64,000 bases of DNA from Methanobacteriota archaeon (GCA_023399215.1 JAEWQJ010000026.1:217580-281579); one strand, 5' to 3'. Shown: positions 1-9,808, counted from the stretch's first letter. Numbers and translations are program-made. The notes: generated by a model not told the origin, from the letters alone.

Positions 1-308
1 CGAGGATTAGCTCTTCTTTTTTCCTCAAGAGACTGAAAACAAACAAGCAAAAAGACATTATGCCATTCAGCTGTCTGATACTCCAGGCCCTGTATTACTT
101 CTTCTTGAACTTCCACCTTCCATAAAGACAGATCAAACTTTCAAATAATACAAAATCTGGAGTAGAGTTATTTCTGTTCGATTCGGAGTGACTTCAACTC
201 CAAAGGAGGAATTGAGATAATCCTAAGTCCAAAATTTCCAGTTTATACTCTAGAAGTTTAATAATTTCTGTATCGTAATTTCTACAGTGATAATTCAATA
301 CAGTGTTT
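1..308. other. Intergenic, no gene seen
   Basis: I see no open frame with a ribosome binding site and no RNA gene here. The stretch is AT-rich and lies downstream of the UPF0228 gene, so any signal should be a 3' end, but I find no clear hairpin. Confidence 0.4.
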
Positions 309-845
309 TTACCCTTCAATATCATCCAGGCCTACAATCAAAACTTTCTCATTTGTTTCGAGTTCATTTTCTATCCTGATTGCATCCCTCTCCAGAATAC
401 AATTCTCTCCAACAACCCAGTCCGTTGATCCATCTCCAAGCTGGATATAACACACAACAGCCTTTTTCAACTGAAGGTTATTTTTTTCCAGCATTGTAAG
501 AAAATTTTCATCTGGAACAAATTCTTCAGATAACATAATTATGTTATAATTTCCTTTTTTGATTTCAACTACAGAAGTCCAGTTTTCATCTTTCCTTAAT
601 TCATTTATTTTATCTTCATCTACTTTTATGTAGTACATTCCTCGACTAATATTAGAATTATAGTCTATGGTATAATTCACGGGTATGTCGTAATTTTCAA
701 GAATGGCTTTAACTTCCGCCTCACTAGTTTCATTTTCAAATTGAATAAGTAAACCAGCTACTTTAACTTCTTGAGATTGCATCATCAGTATTAAGAGAGT
801 CAGAAAAACAATAAAAACAACTACTGCTTTGCTAATTTTATTCAT
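309..845 (-). CDS. UPF0228 family membrane-anchored protein
   Basis: The 178-residue product has one N-terminal hydrophobic segment (about residues 5-24), then a soluble domain with the UPF0228 text LLIQFENETSEAEVKAILEN near residue 33. UPF0228 is a family I know from Methanosarcina, often in several copies; its function is unknown. The N-terminal segment could be an uncleaved anchor or a signal peptide, which would place the rest outside the membrane. I chose the ATG at 845 because GTGAT lies four bases upstream; the GTG at 854 would add three residues. Its neighbours are other predicted surface proteins and two peptidase fossils, so this is a surface-protein zone. No catalytic motif is visible. 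Confidence 0.8.
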   Translation of the reverse strand: MNKISKAVVVFIVFLTLLILMMQSQEVKVAGLLIQFENETSEAEVKAILENYDIPVNYTIDYNSNISRGMYYIKVDEDKINELRKDENWTSVVEIKKGNYNIIMLSEEFVPDENFLTMLEKNNLQLKKAVVCYIQLGDGSTDWVVGENCILERDAIRIENELETNEKVLIVGLDDIEG

Positions 846-880
846 ATCAATCACTGCAAAAAATGAGGAGTTTTAACTCC

Positions 881-1205
881 TCACATATATACGGTCATCT
901 TCAGAACCAAATGCTTCTCAATAGGGTATACAGAAATTACAGAAAATTGATAATACAATTTTTGACCATTTATGTCATAAAGCTCAACTGGTTTGGGATC
1001 AATAGATGTTCCTGTCCAGTTTTCAAATCCTGATGTTTTAGTTGCGATAAAGTTTATCATGTTCGCATTAGCATGCTTAAAGGCTTCCTCAGCAGTTATA
1101 GACTAGTCATTTTCTTCTTGTGCACTCCGCAGTTGGTATCAATGCCATACCAACCATCAGTATTGCTGAAACTAGCGTTCCTACTCTAATTTTGTCCTTA
1201 ATCAT
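881..1205 (-). pseudogene. N-terminal fossil of a C39-like secreted peptidase
   Basis: Reading minus from an ATG at 1205 with GGAG eight bases upstream gives a signal peptide (MIKDKIRVGTLVSAILMVGM) that runs out of frame near 1128. In the next frame the reading continues SAQEEND, an amber TAG at 1103-1105, then SITAEEAFKHANANM and a good stretch up to about KLYYQFSV. These words match, from memory, the pre-domain of Methanosarcina C39-family papain-like secreted proteins. After FSV the reading diverges and stops at 881. The peptidase domain itself is absent. A frameshift plus an in-frame stop plus truncation make it a pseudogene; sequencing error could explain only one of these. Confidence 0.75.
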
Positions 1206-1667
1206 TTATTTCACTCCTGTACAATTTACCTAGGAGGCAAGATTTAGTAAGCTTAAATATACGCAAAGCTAACATAATAATGTCTCTTAGGGCATGTTTT
1301 ATGGAGTTCGGGTTCTCTAACAAGTACTTTCAAACTCCATAAACTTCTTTTACTTAACTTCTTATAAGTTTTATGTCCAGTCTCTCTAACAATGCAATTT
1401 TCAAGCGGATTTTTAGTCTGAATTACTTACCAATATTTTTAATGTTTAATGATTTGGTTATAAATTATCTAATTTTGACTATATTGTAATCAATTGAAGA
1501 GGTCGAAGGACGGGAACTTACCGTTATTGTGCATGCATCTGAGCAAAATTGTTTTAACAGTAAAATTGTTTTAACCTATGAAATCCAAAAAATTTGGTTT
1601 GTTGTTTTGTTAAAGTTGACAGGCTGTATCCCACCATCAAAATAACGGGAATTTGTCCTTATTGCTC
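1206..1667. other. Intergenic, no gene; small tandem duplication
   Basis: No coding region is supported. A 14-base word, AAAATTGTTTTAAC, occurs at 1545-1558 and again at 1562-1575, one of many short direct duplications in this window. Confidence 0.5.
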
Positions 1668-2357
1668 CTAAAAAATAAATAAAAATAAGAAGAAAGAGAA
1701 CCAAAAAGATGGTTTATTTTCGGATAGTTCTAAGCCATCAACATTTCCTTCTTCATTAGACATATAATATGATTCTGCAATCAATTTTTTCAGCTCTGGT
1801 GTTTCTTCGGTAAGATTCGTTAGGCCCATAATTCCGTAATAAGCTACGAAATAATCTTCTCTGGTTTCAAGAAAAGGTCTCTCATATACTAGAAAATATC
1901 CCGACGTTTCAGGACTTTCGTACCCTGTTGCATTAAAAGAATGAGAACCAACAGTTGGGCCCCAGGTATTATTAGCTTTGCCTCTTTTAATTTTCTCCTG
2001 AAGTTCTGTACTAATATTTAATTTCTGCTGGAAAACACTACCATTTTCTTCCAAATATCGATAAAGGGTATCTTCCCCTTTCAAAAATTCAGATTCATCG
2101 TTAAAATACCAAACAATCATAAATTTTCCATCAGAAATATTCACCATATTGCAGTAAGGAGAAATCTTCGGAAAAAGTAATGTACATGTCTGCTCATTTT
2201 CTTTATATGTATCAGGGATATACCACCTAGGCATCTCCTCTGAAGGAGGCAACCCTGGACCGATTAAAATAGTATCGAGAATAAACAATATTCCAACAAG
2301 AGCAACTATTAAGAATGCCAAAAAAGCTATTTTTTTATTCATTTTCTTGTAAAACAT
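1668..2357 (-). CDS. Unknown protein with N-terminal anchor and C-terminal hydrophobic tail
   Basis: I do not recognise this 229-residue protein. It has a hydrophobic segment at about residues 10-31 (AFLAFLIVALVGILFILDTI), a long polar middle part with two cysteines near 58 and 69 (QTC, PYC) and an aromatic tail (FWFSFFLFLFIF) that could insert in the membrane. The start is supported by GGGGT seven bases before the ATG. The gene lies between two fossils of secreted C39-like peptidases on the same strand. The cysteines suggest an extracytoplasmic disulfide, but this is inference only. Confidence 0.6.
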   Translation of the reverse strand: MFYKKMNKKIAFLAFLIVALVGILFILDTILIGPGLPPSEEMPRWYIPDTYKENEQTCTLLFPKISPYCNMVNISDGKFMIVWYFNDESEFLKGEDTLYRYLEENGSVFQQKLNISTELQEKIKRGKANNTWGPTVGSHSFNATGYESPETSGYFLVYERPFLETREDYFVAYYGIMGLTNLTEETPELKKLIAESYYMSNEEGNVDGLELSENKPSFWFSFFLFLFIF

Positions 2358-2393
2358 TTACTTACCCCAACAATATAAAAATGTAATGGGTGA

Positions 2394-3205
2394 TTAAGGT
2401 CTCACCCATACTGCCATAACTGCGGTCCAGTCACCATAGGCCAAGTAGTGAATATCTCCATCCCATGTATCCTTTATATAAACGTAATCTTGATCTCCAT
2501 CAAGACGTCCCATGCCAAGTAACACTATGATGATTATAGGCTTTATTATGACCATTACCTGTTCCACCGTTAAGCATGCTAAGTACGAAAGGTCTATCTG
2601 CATACACCTCGTTTTTTATCTCAGCCCATGAAACTGTAACATCCTCACTTGCCTGAAAGTTATTATAATGATGATTTCTACAAACAGATAATATACCATC
2701 ATTAACACGCCACGGCCAAGTTGCTCCATCTCCAAATGGCCATTTATATGATGTACCCATTGCATTCGCTAATTCGTCTATTAGTGTAGTTTCACCTGGA
2801 AAGTTAGGATATCCATGGACATCCAAATATCCTAGTACCATTCCAGCCGCAGTTGGAGAGAAACCATTGCGCCAGATATAACCTGGCACATCAATGATTA
2901 ATCTAAGCGTCCATGGTATACTGGTGGAAGATAAAGAATAATTTGAGGAGTTGGCCATTTCTTTTTCTAAGATATTCCATTGTGTATTTGCATTTTGTTT
3001 TCTCATTTATTCCTGTTGTAAATATGTGTTGTTAAAATAGTATTTAAAAAAGTATTCTTCATCTGCAGGGATACTTCCATTTGATTTATTAAAGTCTACT
3101 ATAGTTGAAAATAGCAAATCCACTATTACTTTTTCTTTTGTTTTACTTTTATTATCGGTTAGGGTATACTCTACGTAGTGAAATGTTGGTCCTAAATAAA
3201 GAAAA
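2394..3205 (-). pseudogene. C39-like peptidase, inactivated (stop, Cys to Phe, frameshift)
   Basis: Minus-strand reading from about 3205 gives LGPTFHYVEYTLTDNKSKTK and continues to YLQQE, then an in-frame TAA at 3007-3009, then directly MRKQNANTQWNILEKEMANS. The peptidase core follows: NGFSPTAAGMVLGYLDVHGY. From memory, relatives read RxGCSPTxAGMVLGYWD, where the Cys is the nucleophile; here it is Phe (TTC, one base from TGC). The His region (NHHSVT) is followed near 2525 by a frameshift into LGMGRLDGDQDYVYIKDTWD, which carries the family Asp. The N-terminal signal part is missing. Three independent lesions in one gene argue for real decay rather than sequencing error. Confidence 0.82.
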
Positions 3206-3484
3206 AGAGGAATAAGGGAAAAAAGGTAAAATAAAGGAAAAATGAGTAAAAAAAAGATGCCATTGAGGATATCAGATCTGCAAGCCTATATCTAAGCAAG
3301 GTCAATATACAAAAAGATGAAATTTGCAGAAACGCTGGCGGTAAGGGCGTCTGAATTGACGGCCGCCGGCAGATTCCTCATAAATTTAGACTGAGGAAAA
3401 TAATCTATTCTAAAGTAAATAAGTGGAAAAGAAGTTTGCAAGACCGGGTACAGAAGGTTTCTGTAGCCTGTCTCTATTTCTCGA
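3206..3484. other. Intergenic 3' of rpsJ, no gene seen
   Basis: No supported gene. The stretch is AT-rich up to about 3290 and then of mixed composition. It separates the translation cluster from the surface-protein zone and should hold the 3' end of the rpsJ transcript; I could not find a convincing hairpin. Confidence 0.35.
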
Positions 3485-3829
<345 letters not shown>

Positions 3830-5098
3830 TTACTTCTGTTTAACACTCATACACATGCCGGCGGCGATTGTCATACCCATATCACGGATAGCGAACCTGC
3901 CGAGCTGTGGAATTTCTTTTACTGGCTCGATAACCATCGGCTTTGTTGGTTTGATGGTAACGATTGCTGCATCTCCGGCCTTAAGGAAGGTCGGGTTTTC
4001 TTCCTTTACCTGCCCGCTCTTCGGGTCCAGCTTCTTGTTAAGCTCGATCAGCTGGCATGCGATCTGGGAAGTGTGGGCGTGGAAAACAGGAGTGTATCCG
4101 GCAGTGATTGCGGATGGGTGCTGCAGAACGACAATCTGTCCTACAAACGTATCAGCTACTTTTGGTGGGTTGTCAGTATGGCCACAAACGTCTCCTCTGC
4201 GGACATCGGCCTTGCCGATACCACGAACGTTCCAGCCAATGTTGTCTCCCGGAAGGGCCTGTGGAATTTCTTCATGGTGCATCTCAATGGATTTTACTTC
4301 ACCAGATGCTCCGCCTGGCATGAAGACGACCTTGTCGCCCTTCTTCATTGTACCGGTTTCGACTCTGCCTACAGGCACAGTTCCAATACCGGAAATTGTG
4401 TATGCATCTTCCACAGGGATCCTGAGAGGAAGAGTGGATGGTTTTTCTGGCTCTTTAAGGTTGTTAAGAGCTTCCATCATAGTTACTCCCTTGTACCAGG
4501 GGGTTTTGTCACTGTGACTTACAACATTATCCCCGTTGAATGCGGAGATTGGAATGAAGGGAATTTCGCTTGGCTTGAATCCGATCATCTTAAGGATACC
4601 GGAGACCTGCTCGACAACTTCCTTGTATCTCTTCTCGCTGTAGTCTGAAGCATCCATCTTATTGATTGCGACAATCAGCTGGTTAATACCGAGAGTTCTG
4701 GAAAGGAAAATGTGTTCCTTTGTCTGGGCCATTACACCATCAGGGGCTGCAACAACGAGGACAGCTGCGTCAGCCTGGGAAGCACCTGTGATCATGTTCT
4801 TTACGAAGTCACGGTGACCTGGACAGTCTACTACTGTAAAGTAGAACTTGTCTGTGTCGAATCTCTTGTGAGCGATATCAATTGTAATACCTCTTTCACG
4901 CTCTTCCTTAAGAGAGTCCATAACCCATGCGAAGGCGAAGGATTCCTTACCCTTCTGCTTTGCTTCTTCCTTATATTTCTCGATAACGTGTGCAGGTACA
5001 GCTCCTGCATCGTACATTAAGCGTCCTACAAATGTTGACTTTCCGTGGTCAATGTGACCAATCACTGCTAAGTTCATGTGCGGTTTATCAGATGCCAT
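3830..5098 (-). CDS. tuf: Translation elongation factor EF-1A
   Basis: This 422-residue GTPase carries aminoacyl-tRNA to the ribosome A site. G1 is GHIDHGKST near residue 13, G3 is DCPGH near 92, G4 is NKMD near 147, and the archaeal insert RERGITIDIAHKRF precedes G3. Domains 2 and 3 follow (VPVGRVETG near 245; RFAIRDMGMTIAAG near the end). The ATG has GGAG seven bases upstream. A leader of about 350 bases separates it from fusA, and an AT-rich box upstream could be its own promoter. Length and motifs are normal for the family. Confidence 0.97.
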   Translation of the reverse strand: MASDKPHMNLAVIGHIDHGKSTFVGRLMYDAGAVPAHVIEKYKEEAKQKGKESFAFAWVMDSLKEERERGITIDIAHKRFDTDKFYFTVVDCPGHRDFVKNMITGASQADAAVLVVAAPDGVMAQTKEHIFLSRTLGINQLIVAINKMDASDYSEKRYKEVVEQVSGILKMIGFKPSEIPFIPISAFNGDNVVSHSDKTPWYKGVTMMEALNNLKEPEKPSTLPLRIPVEDAYTISGIGTVPVGRVETGTMKKGDKVVFMPGGASGEVKSIEMHHEEIPQALPGDNIGWNVRGIGKADVRRGDVCGHTDNPPKVADTFVGQIVVLQHPSAITAGYTPVFHAHTSQIACQLIELNKKLDPKSGQVKEENPTFLKAGDAAIVTIKPTKPMVIEPVKEIPQLGRFAIRDMGMTIAAGMCMSVKQK

Positions 5099-5448
5099 AA
5101 TATAATCTCCTGTAATTATGGATGAGTTTCATTCGTATATCAAATATTTACTATATTAAGATTAGGGCGGATCTCAATATTGACTCATCTTTTCTATATT
5201 CTGTTATCCTATCAATATTGTCAGTTTTCCTTTATTGGATACCTTCACGGACCGCCACTATGTATATTTCCAGTAGTCTGGACTGCTGTCCCCAATATAG
5301 GCATACCTTATTTTAAAGTTTTCCGATTGGCCGTATTCCCGAACCAATAGGGATACTCTTCCCTTCCAGATCGGTCCGGGTACTCTTGTCTATCCTGTCT
5401 GAGGATAGGTATCCATGAAATATTAAGGAAAAGCGGAAGAGATTCCGC
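5099..5448. other. tuf leader / fusA-tuf spacer with hairpins
   Basis: This 350-base spacer holds no gene. At 5390-5408 there is a perfect inverted repeat CTATCCT-gtctg-AGGATAG. A second, looser pairing (ATTGG with CCAAT, about 5326-5348) lies nearby. On the minus strand AT-rich boxes near 5140-5165 could promote tuf. The hairpin may end some fusA transcripts or form part of a tuf leader; this is inference. Confidence 0.4.
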
Positions 5449-7641
5449 TTACATTGAAAGGAAGTCCGAAGCCTTGGGCAATTCTTTCTTCAGGCCCTTC
5501 CTTTCTCTGATCTGGCCTACAACGTCGTTCTGAATGCTGGTAGGCACAATGTCAAAGCCTCCGAATTCGGTGCTCCACATAGCACGTCCTTCAGTTGCAG
5601 ACCTGATCTCACCTGCAAATCCAAACATCTCAGCTACAGGCACTCTGGCCTCGATAATTGCCAGGTCTCCTTCCGTACTCATGTTAAGAATAATTCCACG
5701 GCGGCCCTGCAGTTCCTTTGTTGCACCACCCATTAAAAGCTGGGGCACCTGAACAAAAACCTTCTGATAAGGTTCGAGCAGAGTGTCATCTGCCATAAGC
5801 ATGCCTGCCTGAATTGCCTGCCTTGAAGCTGGAATGACCTGAGCTGGACCTCTGTGGATTGCGTCTTCGTGAAGCTTTGCATCTACGAGCACACACTTCA
5901 CATTTGCTACAGGTTCCCTAGTAAGTGGACCTGCACGCATGACTTCTTCAAACCCATCAAGTATGAGTTCCATTGTCTCATTCAGGTACTGGATACCTTT
6001 GGTCATATCAATAAAGATATTGGAATTGAAGATCCCGACAATACCTTTTGCTTCTTCTTTTTCCATTCCGAGATCAATGAGCTTCTGCCTGCGCTCAAGT
6101 TCAGGCAGGTTCATATGAATATCACCGGATTTGATAGCGTCGACGATCCCAAGGTCAAGGGGTTCCACATAGATATAGAACCTGTTGTGTCTGTTTGGAG
6201 ACTTTCCTTCAACAGCTTCGATCTTCTTCTTAATGGTTTCCCTATAAACGACAATTGGCTTGCTTGTGGTGATTTCCACATTCTTGTCCCTTTCGATTCT
6301 GTGGGCAATAACCTCAAGGTGAAGTTCTCCCATACCTGCCATCAGGTGTTCCCCGGTTTCCTCATCAAGAGTAATCTGAAGGGTCGGGTCTTCCTTTGCA
6401 ACCTGTCTGAGCACTTCGATTAATTTGGGCAGGTCTTTGGTATGCTTTGCTTCCACAGCCACAGTCACTACAGGTTCACTCACGTGCCTGATGCTTTCGA
6501 AAGGCTCCATGCCATCAAGAGTTGTTACTGTGGACCCTACGATTGCTTCTTTTAAACCGGTAACTGCAGCAATGTTTCCTGCAGGAATCTTGTCCACCTC
6601 AAGCCTTTCTGGACCCATGAAGATACTGACCTGCTGGACTCTGCTTTTCTTTGCAGTTCCTGAAGTAAAGACCTCCATACCACGGCTAAAAGAACCGCTG
6701 AATAGCCTTCCTGTTGCGACTTCACCTGCGTGTGGATCAACTGAAATGTCAGTTACCATGAACGCAAGGTCTCCGTCTGCATTTGCATGAGTCATTGAGG
6801 TTCCGATTTCGGAGTTCTCGTCTCCATGCCAGATTACCTTTACCCTGTCCTTCTGGGCTTCAAGAGGGTTTGGCAGGAAGTGAATAACCATATCAAGAAC
6901 GGCTTCGTGCAGAGGACACTTTTCTGCCAGGGACTTCATGTCTCCGGCTTTACAGAAATCATATACTTCACTAAAAGAGACCCCGGTTTTCTTCATCATG
7001 GGCACACTGATTGCCCAGTTGTAAAGAGCTGACCCAAAAGCAACAGTTCCGGCTGCAGCATCGACTCTCCAGCCTTCCTTGTATTTTTCGGGGTTCATGT
7101 TCTTGATGAGCTTGTTCACGTGATCAATGACTTTTCCAAGACGGATCTGCATTTCCTGAGAATCGACCTGAAGCTCATTGATTAGCCTGTCGACCTTGTT
7201 AACGAAAAGTACAGGTCTAACATGTTCCCTGAGTGCCTGCCTCAGCACAGTTTCGGTCTGGGGCATTGTACCTTCAACTGCGTCCACGACAACAACAGCT
7301 CCGTCCACAGCTCTCATGGCACGAGTGACGTCCCCACCAAAGTCAACGTGTCCTGGGGTATCGATCAGGTTAATCAGGTAGTCTTCATTATCAAAATTGT
7401 GAACCATGGAAACGTTGGAGGAATCGATAGTGATACCTCTTTCCTGTTCCTCTTCGTCGGAATCCATGAATAACTGTCTGCCTGCAAGTTCCTTCGAAAT
7501 CATGCCGGCACCGGCTAACAGGTTATCCGATAATGTAGTTTTTCCGTGGTCAATGTGCGCAACGATCCCGATATTTCTGATCTTTGCAGGTTCACTCATG
7601 AGCGTCGTTACGCGCTCGACCATTTTCTTCCTTCGTCCCAT
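5449..7641 (-). CDS. fusA: Translation elongation factor EF-2
   Basis: This 730-residue GTPase drives ribosome translocation. It has G1 AHIDHGKTT near residue 29, G3 DTPGH near 94 and G4 NKVD near 148. The archaeal/eukaryotic diphthamide region is LHEDAIHRGPAQVIPASRQA near 603; the His before RGPAQ is the residue modified in the family. The C-terminal domain V text is MFGFAGEIRSATEGRAMWS. The start MGRRKKMVERVTTLMSEPAK has a weak GGT signal upstream. It lies 69 bases after rpsG on the same strand. No anomaly is visible. Confidence 0.97.
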   Translation of the reverse strand: MGRRKKMVERVTTLMSEPAKIRNIGIVAHIDHGKTTLSDNLLAGAGMISKELAGRQLFMDSDEEEQERGITIDSSNVSMVHNFDNEDYLINLIDTPGHVDFGGDVTRAMRAVDGAVVVVDAVEGTMPQTETVLRQALREHVRPVLFVNKVDRLINELQVDSQEMQIRLGKVIDHVNKLIKNMNPEKYKEGWRVDAAAGTVAFGSALYNWAISVPMMKKTGVSFSEVYDFCKAGDMKSLAEKCPLHEAVLDMVIHFLPNPLEAQKDRVKVIWHGDENSEIGTSMTHANADGDLAFMVTDISVDPHAGEVATGRLFSGSFSRGMEVFTSGTAKKSRVQQVSIFMGPERLEVDKIPAGNIAAVTGLKEAIVGSTVTTLDGMEPFESIRHVSEPVVTVAVEAKHTKDLPKLIEVLRQVAKEDPTLQITLDEETGEHLMAGMGELHLEVIAHRIERDKNVEITTSKPIVVYRETIKKKIEAVEGKSPNRHNRFYIYVEPLDLGIVDAIKSGDIHMNLPELERRQKLIDLGMEKEEAKGIVGIFNSNIFIDMTKGIQYLNETMELILDGFEEVMRAGPLTREPVANVKCVLVDAKLHEDAIHRGPAQVIPASRQAIQAGMLMADDTLLEPYQKVFVQVPQLLMGGATKELQGRRGIILNMSTEGDLAIIEARVPVAEMFGFAGEIRSATEGRAMWSTEFGGFDIVPTSIQNDVVGQIRERKGLKKELPKASDFLSM

Positions 7642-7710
7642 GCTAATACCTTTTAAACAAATATAATTTAGATGTATAATTTTTTATCTCGAAGCAACCC
7701 GCATAAGCAA

Positions 7711-8277
7711 TTAACGTGCTGCCTTTGCTACTCTTTCCTTTGCATCCTTCCTGTTGATAGCGAAGGATTTCGTGTCACGATTTGCAGCGCCTATTAATTC
7801 GGTTGCCAGACATTCCGCAACCGAGCGTTTGGATTTGAAGGCTGCGTTGTTGGTTCCCATACTGATATAGCGCAGAGCTGTGTCCACACGTCTCTGGGGT
7901 GCAGTATCTACTGCTTTTGGCACGGAGATTCCGCCGTACTTCAGCCTTACAACTTCTTCCCTGGGGCCTGCATTAGCAATAGCATCTACAAGCACCTGGA
8001 TAGGGTTCTGCTTAGTTTTCTTGCTCACGATGTCGAAAGCGTCTTCAACGGCGCGGAGAGTCTTCTGCTTCTTTCCTGTGTTTACCTCGGTCCTCATCAG
8101 GTTATTTGCCAGACGTTCCACAATCGAAATCTCTGATTTGTTAAACTGCTGCCTAGCATGCTTTCCACTGCTATGAGGAACAATAACAGGAGTGAGACTG
8201 ACATAGCGCTTAATTCCTAGGTCTCGAACTTCAACTTCAGTCGGGTCCCATTTGCCGAATATCTTCAAGAAAATCAT
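7711..8277 (-). CDS. rpsG: 30S ribosomal protein S7 (uS7)
   Basis: The 188-residue protein is an archaeal S7 that organises the 16S rRNA 3' major domain. Family words are FNKSEISIVERLANNLMR, NPIQVLVDAIANAGPREEVV and the C-terminal KRSVAECLATELIGAA. The ATG at 8277 overlaps the rpsL stop by four bases (ATGA). That ATG sits directly against AGGAG, so the TTG at 8268, which has GGAG nine bases upstream and gives MKIFGKWDP, may be the true start. Either way it is coupled to rpsL. Confidence 0.95.
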   Translation of the reverse strand: MIFLKIFGKWDPTEVEVRDLGIKRYVSLTPVIVPHSSGKHARQQFNKSEISIVERLANNLMRTEVNTGKKQKTLRAVEDAFDIVSKKTKQNPIQVLVDAIANAGPREEVVRLKYGGISVPKAVDTAPQRRVDTALRYISMGTNNAAFKSKRSVAECLATELIGAANRDTKSFAINRKDAKERVAKAAR

Positions 8278-8702
8278 CTCCTGGGTTTTTCCAATCTGCC
8301 GATGACCATCTGGTTCAGGGACACATTGTTTACGGCAGTTACTTTGAAGCGTACACCCGGAATATCACCCATAGCTCCACCCATGCGGCCTCCAATCCTT
8401 TCCACGGTCACTTCATCGTGTTCATCAATGAAATTCACTGCGCCGTCACCTGGACAGAAAGCAGTTACCTGACGCCCATTTTTAATGAGCTGGATTCTTA
8501 CGCACTTACGGATAGCTGAGTTTGGCTGCTTTGCTTCAACTCCTACCTTTTCTAATACAATACCTCGACCCTGCGGTGCACCACCTAGCGGATCGGCTTT
8601 CACGTTCAGCCCAAGAACTCTCCTGCCGTAGTGTGAGTCTTTCCAGCGGGCATTTTTCCTGGTCTGTGTGAGAATATTAGCTGCATATTTTCCTTTAGCC
8701 AT
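8274..8702 (-). CDS. rpsL: 30S ribosomal protein S12 (uS12)
   Basis: The 142-residue decoding-centre protein shows LGGAPQGRGIVLEKVGVEAK, then KQPNSAIRKCVRIQL and CPGDGAVNFIDEHDEVTVER. An upstream TTG would add five residues, but GGAG is placed eight bases before the ATG at 8702 and inside those extra codons, so I use the ATG (MAKGKYAANILT). It lies about 105 bases after the NusA-like gene and is coupled to rpsG by a four-base overlap. Confidence 0.96.
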   Translation of the reverse strand: MAKGKYAANILTQTRKNARWKDSHYGRRVLGLNVKADPLGGAPQGRGIVLEKVGVEAKQPNSAIRKCVRIQLIKNGRQVTAFCPGDGAVNFIDEHDEVTVERIGGRMGGAMGDIPGVRFKVTAVNNVSLNQMVIGRLEKPRR

Positions 8703-8808
8703 TGTTAATTTCTCCAAATTAGAAATTGATCTCAGTTTTTTAGAGGCATACTGAATGCCAGATTGTCCTTCAACGCCGGATTAATGGATCAATGTAAATT
8801 AAGTTAGA

Positions 8809-9234
8809 TTACTGCAGGACCACATCTTCTATATTATGATGGCGACGGGCAAGCATCTTTACTTTTTCTATATTTTTCCCATTGCGGCCTATGGCAAGCC
8901 CCTTCTCTTTATTGGGTACCTCTACATAAGCTAATCGCTTGCCATTTTTGGTTATAATGTTTACCGAACTCACGGACACAGGTCCGAAGGCGTTCTTCAG
9001 GAAGGTGACAGGTTCATCTGAATATTCCACAAGTTCTATTGGTTTGTCCAGAGCCTTTTTAACACGGTTTATATTCTCCCCATTTCTGCCTATAGCAAGT
9101 CCCATATCACCCTGTTTTACGACATATACGAGCCTTTCCTCTTCAGGAATACAGTCGAGGATTTTGGCTCTTGTCATATTTTCAAATAACGCAATGTACT
9201 GGATGCTTTCTGCAGTAAGTCTTATTTCACCCAA
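8809..9234 (-). CDS. nusA: NusA-like transcription factor, two KH domains
   Basis: The 141-residue archaeal NusA-like protein has no S1 part. It consists of two KH-type RNA-binding domains, each with its GxxG loop: GLAIGRNGENINRVKKAL near residue 45 and GLAIGRNGKNIEKVKMLARR near 111. It starts at TTG with GGAG about eleven bases upstream. It stands between rpl30e (20 bases upstream) and rpsL, the conserved position for this family in archaea. It probably acts on RNA bound to RNA polymerase or the ribosome; the exact archaeal role is less clear than for bacterial NusA. Confidence 0.92.
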   Translation of the reverse strand: MGEIRLTAESIQYIALFENMTRAKILDCIPEEERLVYVVKQGDMGLAIGRNGENINRVKKALDKPIELVEYSDEPVTFLKNAFGPVSVSSVNIITKNGKRLAYVEVPNKEKGLAIGRNGKNIEKVKMLARRHHNIEDVVLQ

Positions 9235-9254
9235 GACGTTGCCAACTCCTTCTA

Positions 9255-9545
9255 TTAAACTGTAGCAGCCAGAATATCTGATTCTCCTACATCGAGGATT
9301 GCCATGGCTGCAATCGTAAAGGGCTTACCACATATGGGCCCGAGTTCTACACTTGTACCTTCGTATTCCAGGACAGGGACATTTGTTGCCTGAACTTTCG
9401 TTTTAATTTCTTCGGGGCAGTTTGATGCCAGGACCACCATTTTTGCAGAACCATCTGTAGCTGCATCCACGGTCCGTTTGGCTCCAACTATTACGTTTCC
9501 TGTTTTCACAGCCTTGATAAGAGATTTATCAACATTGATCTTCAT
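9255..9545 (-). CDS. rpl30e: 50S ribosomal protein L30e
   Basis: The 96-residue product begins MKINVDKSLIKAVKTGNVIV and has the L7Ae/L30e-type RNA-binding fold text AKMVVLASNCPEEIK. I prefer the ATG at 9545, with GAG nine bases upstream; ATG 9551 and TTG 9554 would add two or three residues but leave too little room for a binding site. It lies at the archaeal position between rpoA2 and nusA. A TATA-like box (AAATAAATATAAGG, about 9645-9658) upstream suggests an internal promoter. Confidence 0.93.
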   Translation of the reverse strand: MKINVDKSLIKAVKTGNVIVGAKRTVDAATDGSAKMVVLASNCPEEIKTKVQATNVPVLEYEGTSVELGPICGKPFTIAAMAILDVGESDILAATV

Positions 9546-9641
9546 TTTCATCAACTCTGTCTCAAATGAGCTCGTCTACTCTATCTCTTTCCTAATAAAG
9601 ATTTTCCAAGCTCGGTGAATATATGGTACTCTAAATACCTG

Positions 9642-9662
9642 ATGCCTTATATTTATTTTCTG
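9642..9662 (-). promoter_or_regulatory. Probable internal promoter before rpl30e
   Basis: On the minus strand AAATAAATATAAGG resembles an archaeal TATA box. It lies about 100 bases upstream of the rpl30e start, in the 254-base gap after rpoA2. It may let the ribosomal half of the cluster be expressed apart from RNA polymerase. Sequence resemblance only. Confidence 0.4.
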
Positions 9663-9808
9663 GTTATGAGCCTAGCAGACTCGAGTTTCTGCATCAGGAT
9701 TTTCCAAGTTTCGTAAAGGTAATATATACCTGATCTGAAGTGGTCTTCTATCAGGCTACGAATTTAAATAATTATAGGTTGAGTTTCAGGTTTTTTGCCC
9801 TGAAACCT

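Noticed and set aside
1103..1105. Pyrrolysine codon in a functional gene
   Set aside because: A frameshift just upstream and loss of the whole peptidase domain make a functional read-through product unlikely.
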